The notes under the pieces: generated by a model | What the model was told of the DNA's origin: nothing | Databases searched by the model: none | What the model saw: only the letters and a program-made list of their open reading frames with translations | In this document: piece by piece, positions 63,590 to 64,000 of the stretch | Numbering within the stretch: position 1 is the stretch's first letter | Layout: the number at the start of each line of letters is the position of its first letter | Position numbers and translations under genes: made by a program | Source of the DNA: Odontocerum albicorne | Taxonomy: Eukaryota; Arthropoda; Insecta; Trichoptera; Odontoceridae | Direction of reading: 5' to 3' | DNA length: 64,000 nt | Assembly (NCBI GenBank): GCA_949825065.1 | Contig: OX463845.1 | Location: forward strand, 22,280,516 to 22,344,515

Positions 63590-64000
63590 AGAGAGGTGTG
63601 CGACAGGGAGGTGTTATATCACGCTGGTTTTTTATTTGAGGTCCTAGAATATGCTTTTAAATATGTGTAATTGAAAAACAAAGGCATATAAACATAGATA
63701 ACATTGCCTTAAAATAAAAAATGATTAATGCAACGATCAAAATGATTGAGTAGTAAAAATCATTTTCAAAATTTGGTAAGCCAAAAATAATGACCAATGC
63801 TGATACAAATAACCGGAACCTGCGTGGAAGAGGAGGTACTTTTATTTATCTCGGCCACAAAATAACAGCTGGTAGAGATAACCAAACTATCGAAATAGAA
63901 AGGAGAATAAATATCTCTTGGGAACGAATATTTCAGAGCAATAATATATCGAATTTACTGCGAGTCGGGGTATTTGATCAACGCATCACATCTGAGTATA
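63590..64000 (+). pseudogene. RTE-like RT fragment, runs off the window
   Basis: NVERGVRQGGVIS (~63585-63630) is the GVRQGDVISP box. After a degenerate stretch, KPKIMTNADTNNRNLRGRGG, TFIYLGHKITAGRDNQTIEI and ERRINISWERIFQSNN match the YLGHxIxLGRDNQTxEIxRRIxxSW region of HmRTE-type elements. VGVFDQRITSEY follows to the edge. The active-site box between them is lost. Confidence 0.8.

Overview
This window is AT-rich, intron-containing animal DNA, most likely from an insect. It has about two-thirds A+T, non-LTR retrotransposons with arthropod-style RTE, CR1 and jockey-like ORFs, mariner elements of the irritans and cecropia types, a ZBED-like hAT element, tRNA-headed SINEs, and two 200-base assembly gaps (7324-7523, 58944-59143). 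The species cannot be named from the sequence. Almost everything recognisable is transposable-element sequence. The one clear host gene is part of TRIT1 (tRNA dimethylallyltransferase) on the minus strand: two exons at 24879-25291 and 26984-27121.

Names used below are local labels. SINE-A has a tRNA-like head, a body, and a 3' tail shared with a CR1-like LINE (LINE-CR). SINE-C has a similar head but a different body. SINE-B has a different tRNA-like head and an A-rich end. LINE-A is an RTE-like family whose short 3' tail reads roughly CTCTCTGCCTACCC..GACACGGCGTGATG. LINE-D is a CR1/jockey-like family whose 3' UTR ends in a TTA-rich tail. LINE-R is an RTE-like family ending in GATGAT. LINE-F is the near-complete element at 38.3-41.6 kb. 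LINE-J is a jockey-like element with a poly-A tail. FB-E is a foldback element.

Layout. 0-5 kb: LINE tails, SINE-B, a one-ended cecropia-type mariner and a complete but dead irritans-type mariner with both inverted repeats. 5-17 kb: mostly SINE-A, SINE-C, LINE-A and LINE-D fragments, a decayed conserved arthropod ORF and a possible Helitron scrap, ending in a CpG-rich patch with E2F-like words. 17-20 kb: a 2.2 kb hAT element inserted into a SINE-A copy. 20-24 kb: LINE-A. 24.9-27.1 kb: TRIT1 exons with two antisense LINE ends in the intron. 28.5-29.9 kb: two tandem arrays. 30-38 kb: LINEs nested in LINEs. 38.3-41.6 kb: LINE-F. 41.6-42.5 kb: decayed mariner. 43.7-44.9 kb: SINE inside SINE. 46-48 kb: minus-strand LINE ends. 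49.4-49.8 kb: a complete SINE-C with a perfect 14-bp target duplication. 50-58 kb: a long hairpin, a 71-bp tandem array, foldback elements, SINE-A and an RT fragment. 58-59 kb: a large palindrome running into a gap. 59.9-62.2 kb: SINE-C split by LINE-J. 62.4-64 kb: RTE-like fragments.

The most unusual signal is not a gene. The octamer TACTCGTA (or its complement TACGAGTA) occurs about 33 times by hand count, roughly ten times the number base composition predicts, in about equal numbers in each orientation. In four transposable-element copies that can be compared with relatives, it looks like a 6-bp insertion at a TA. That is the form expected of an excision footprint (TA-CTCG-TA) from a Tc1/mariner-like element not itself seen here.
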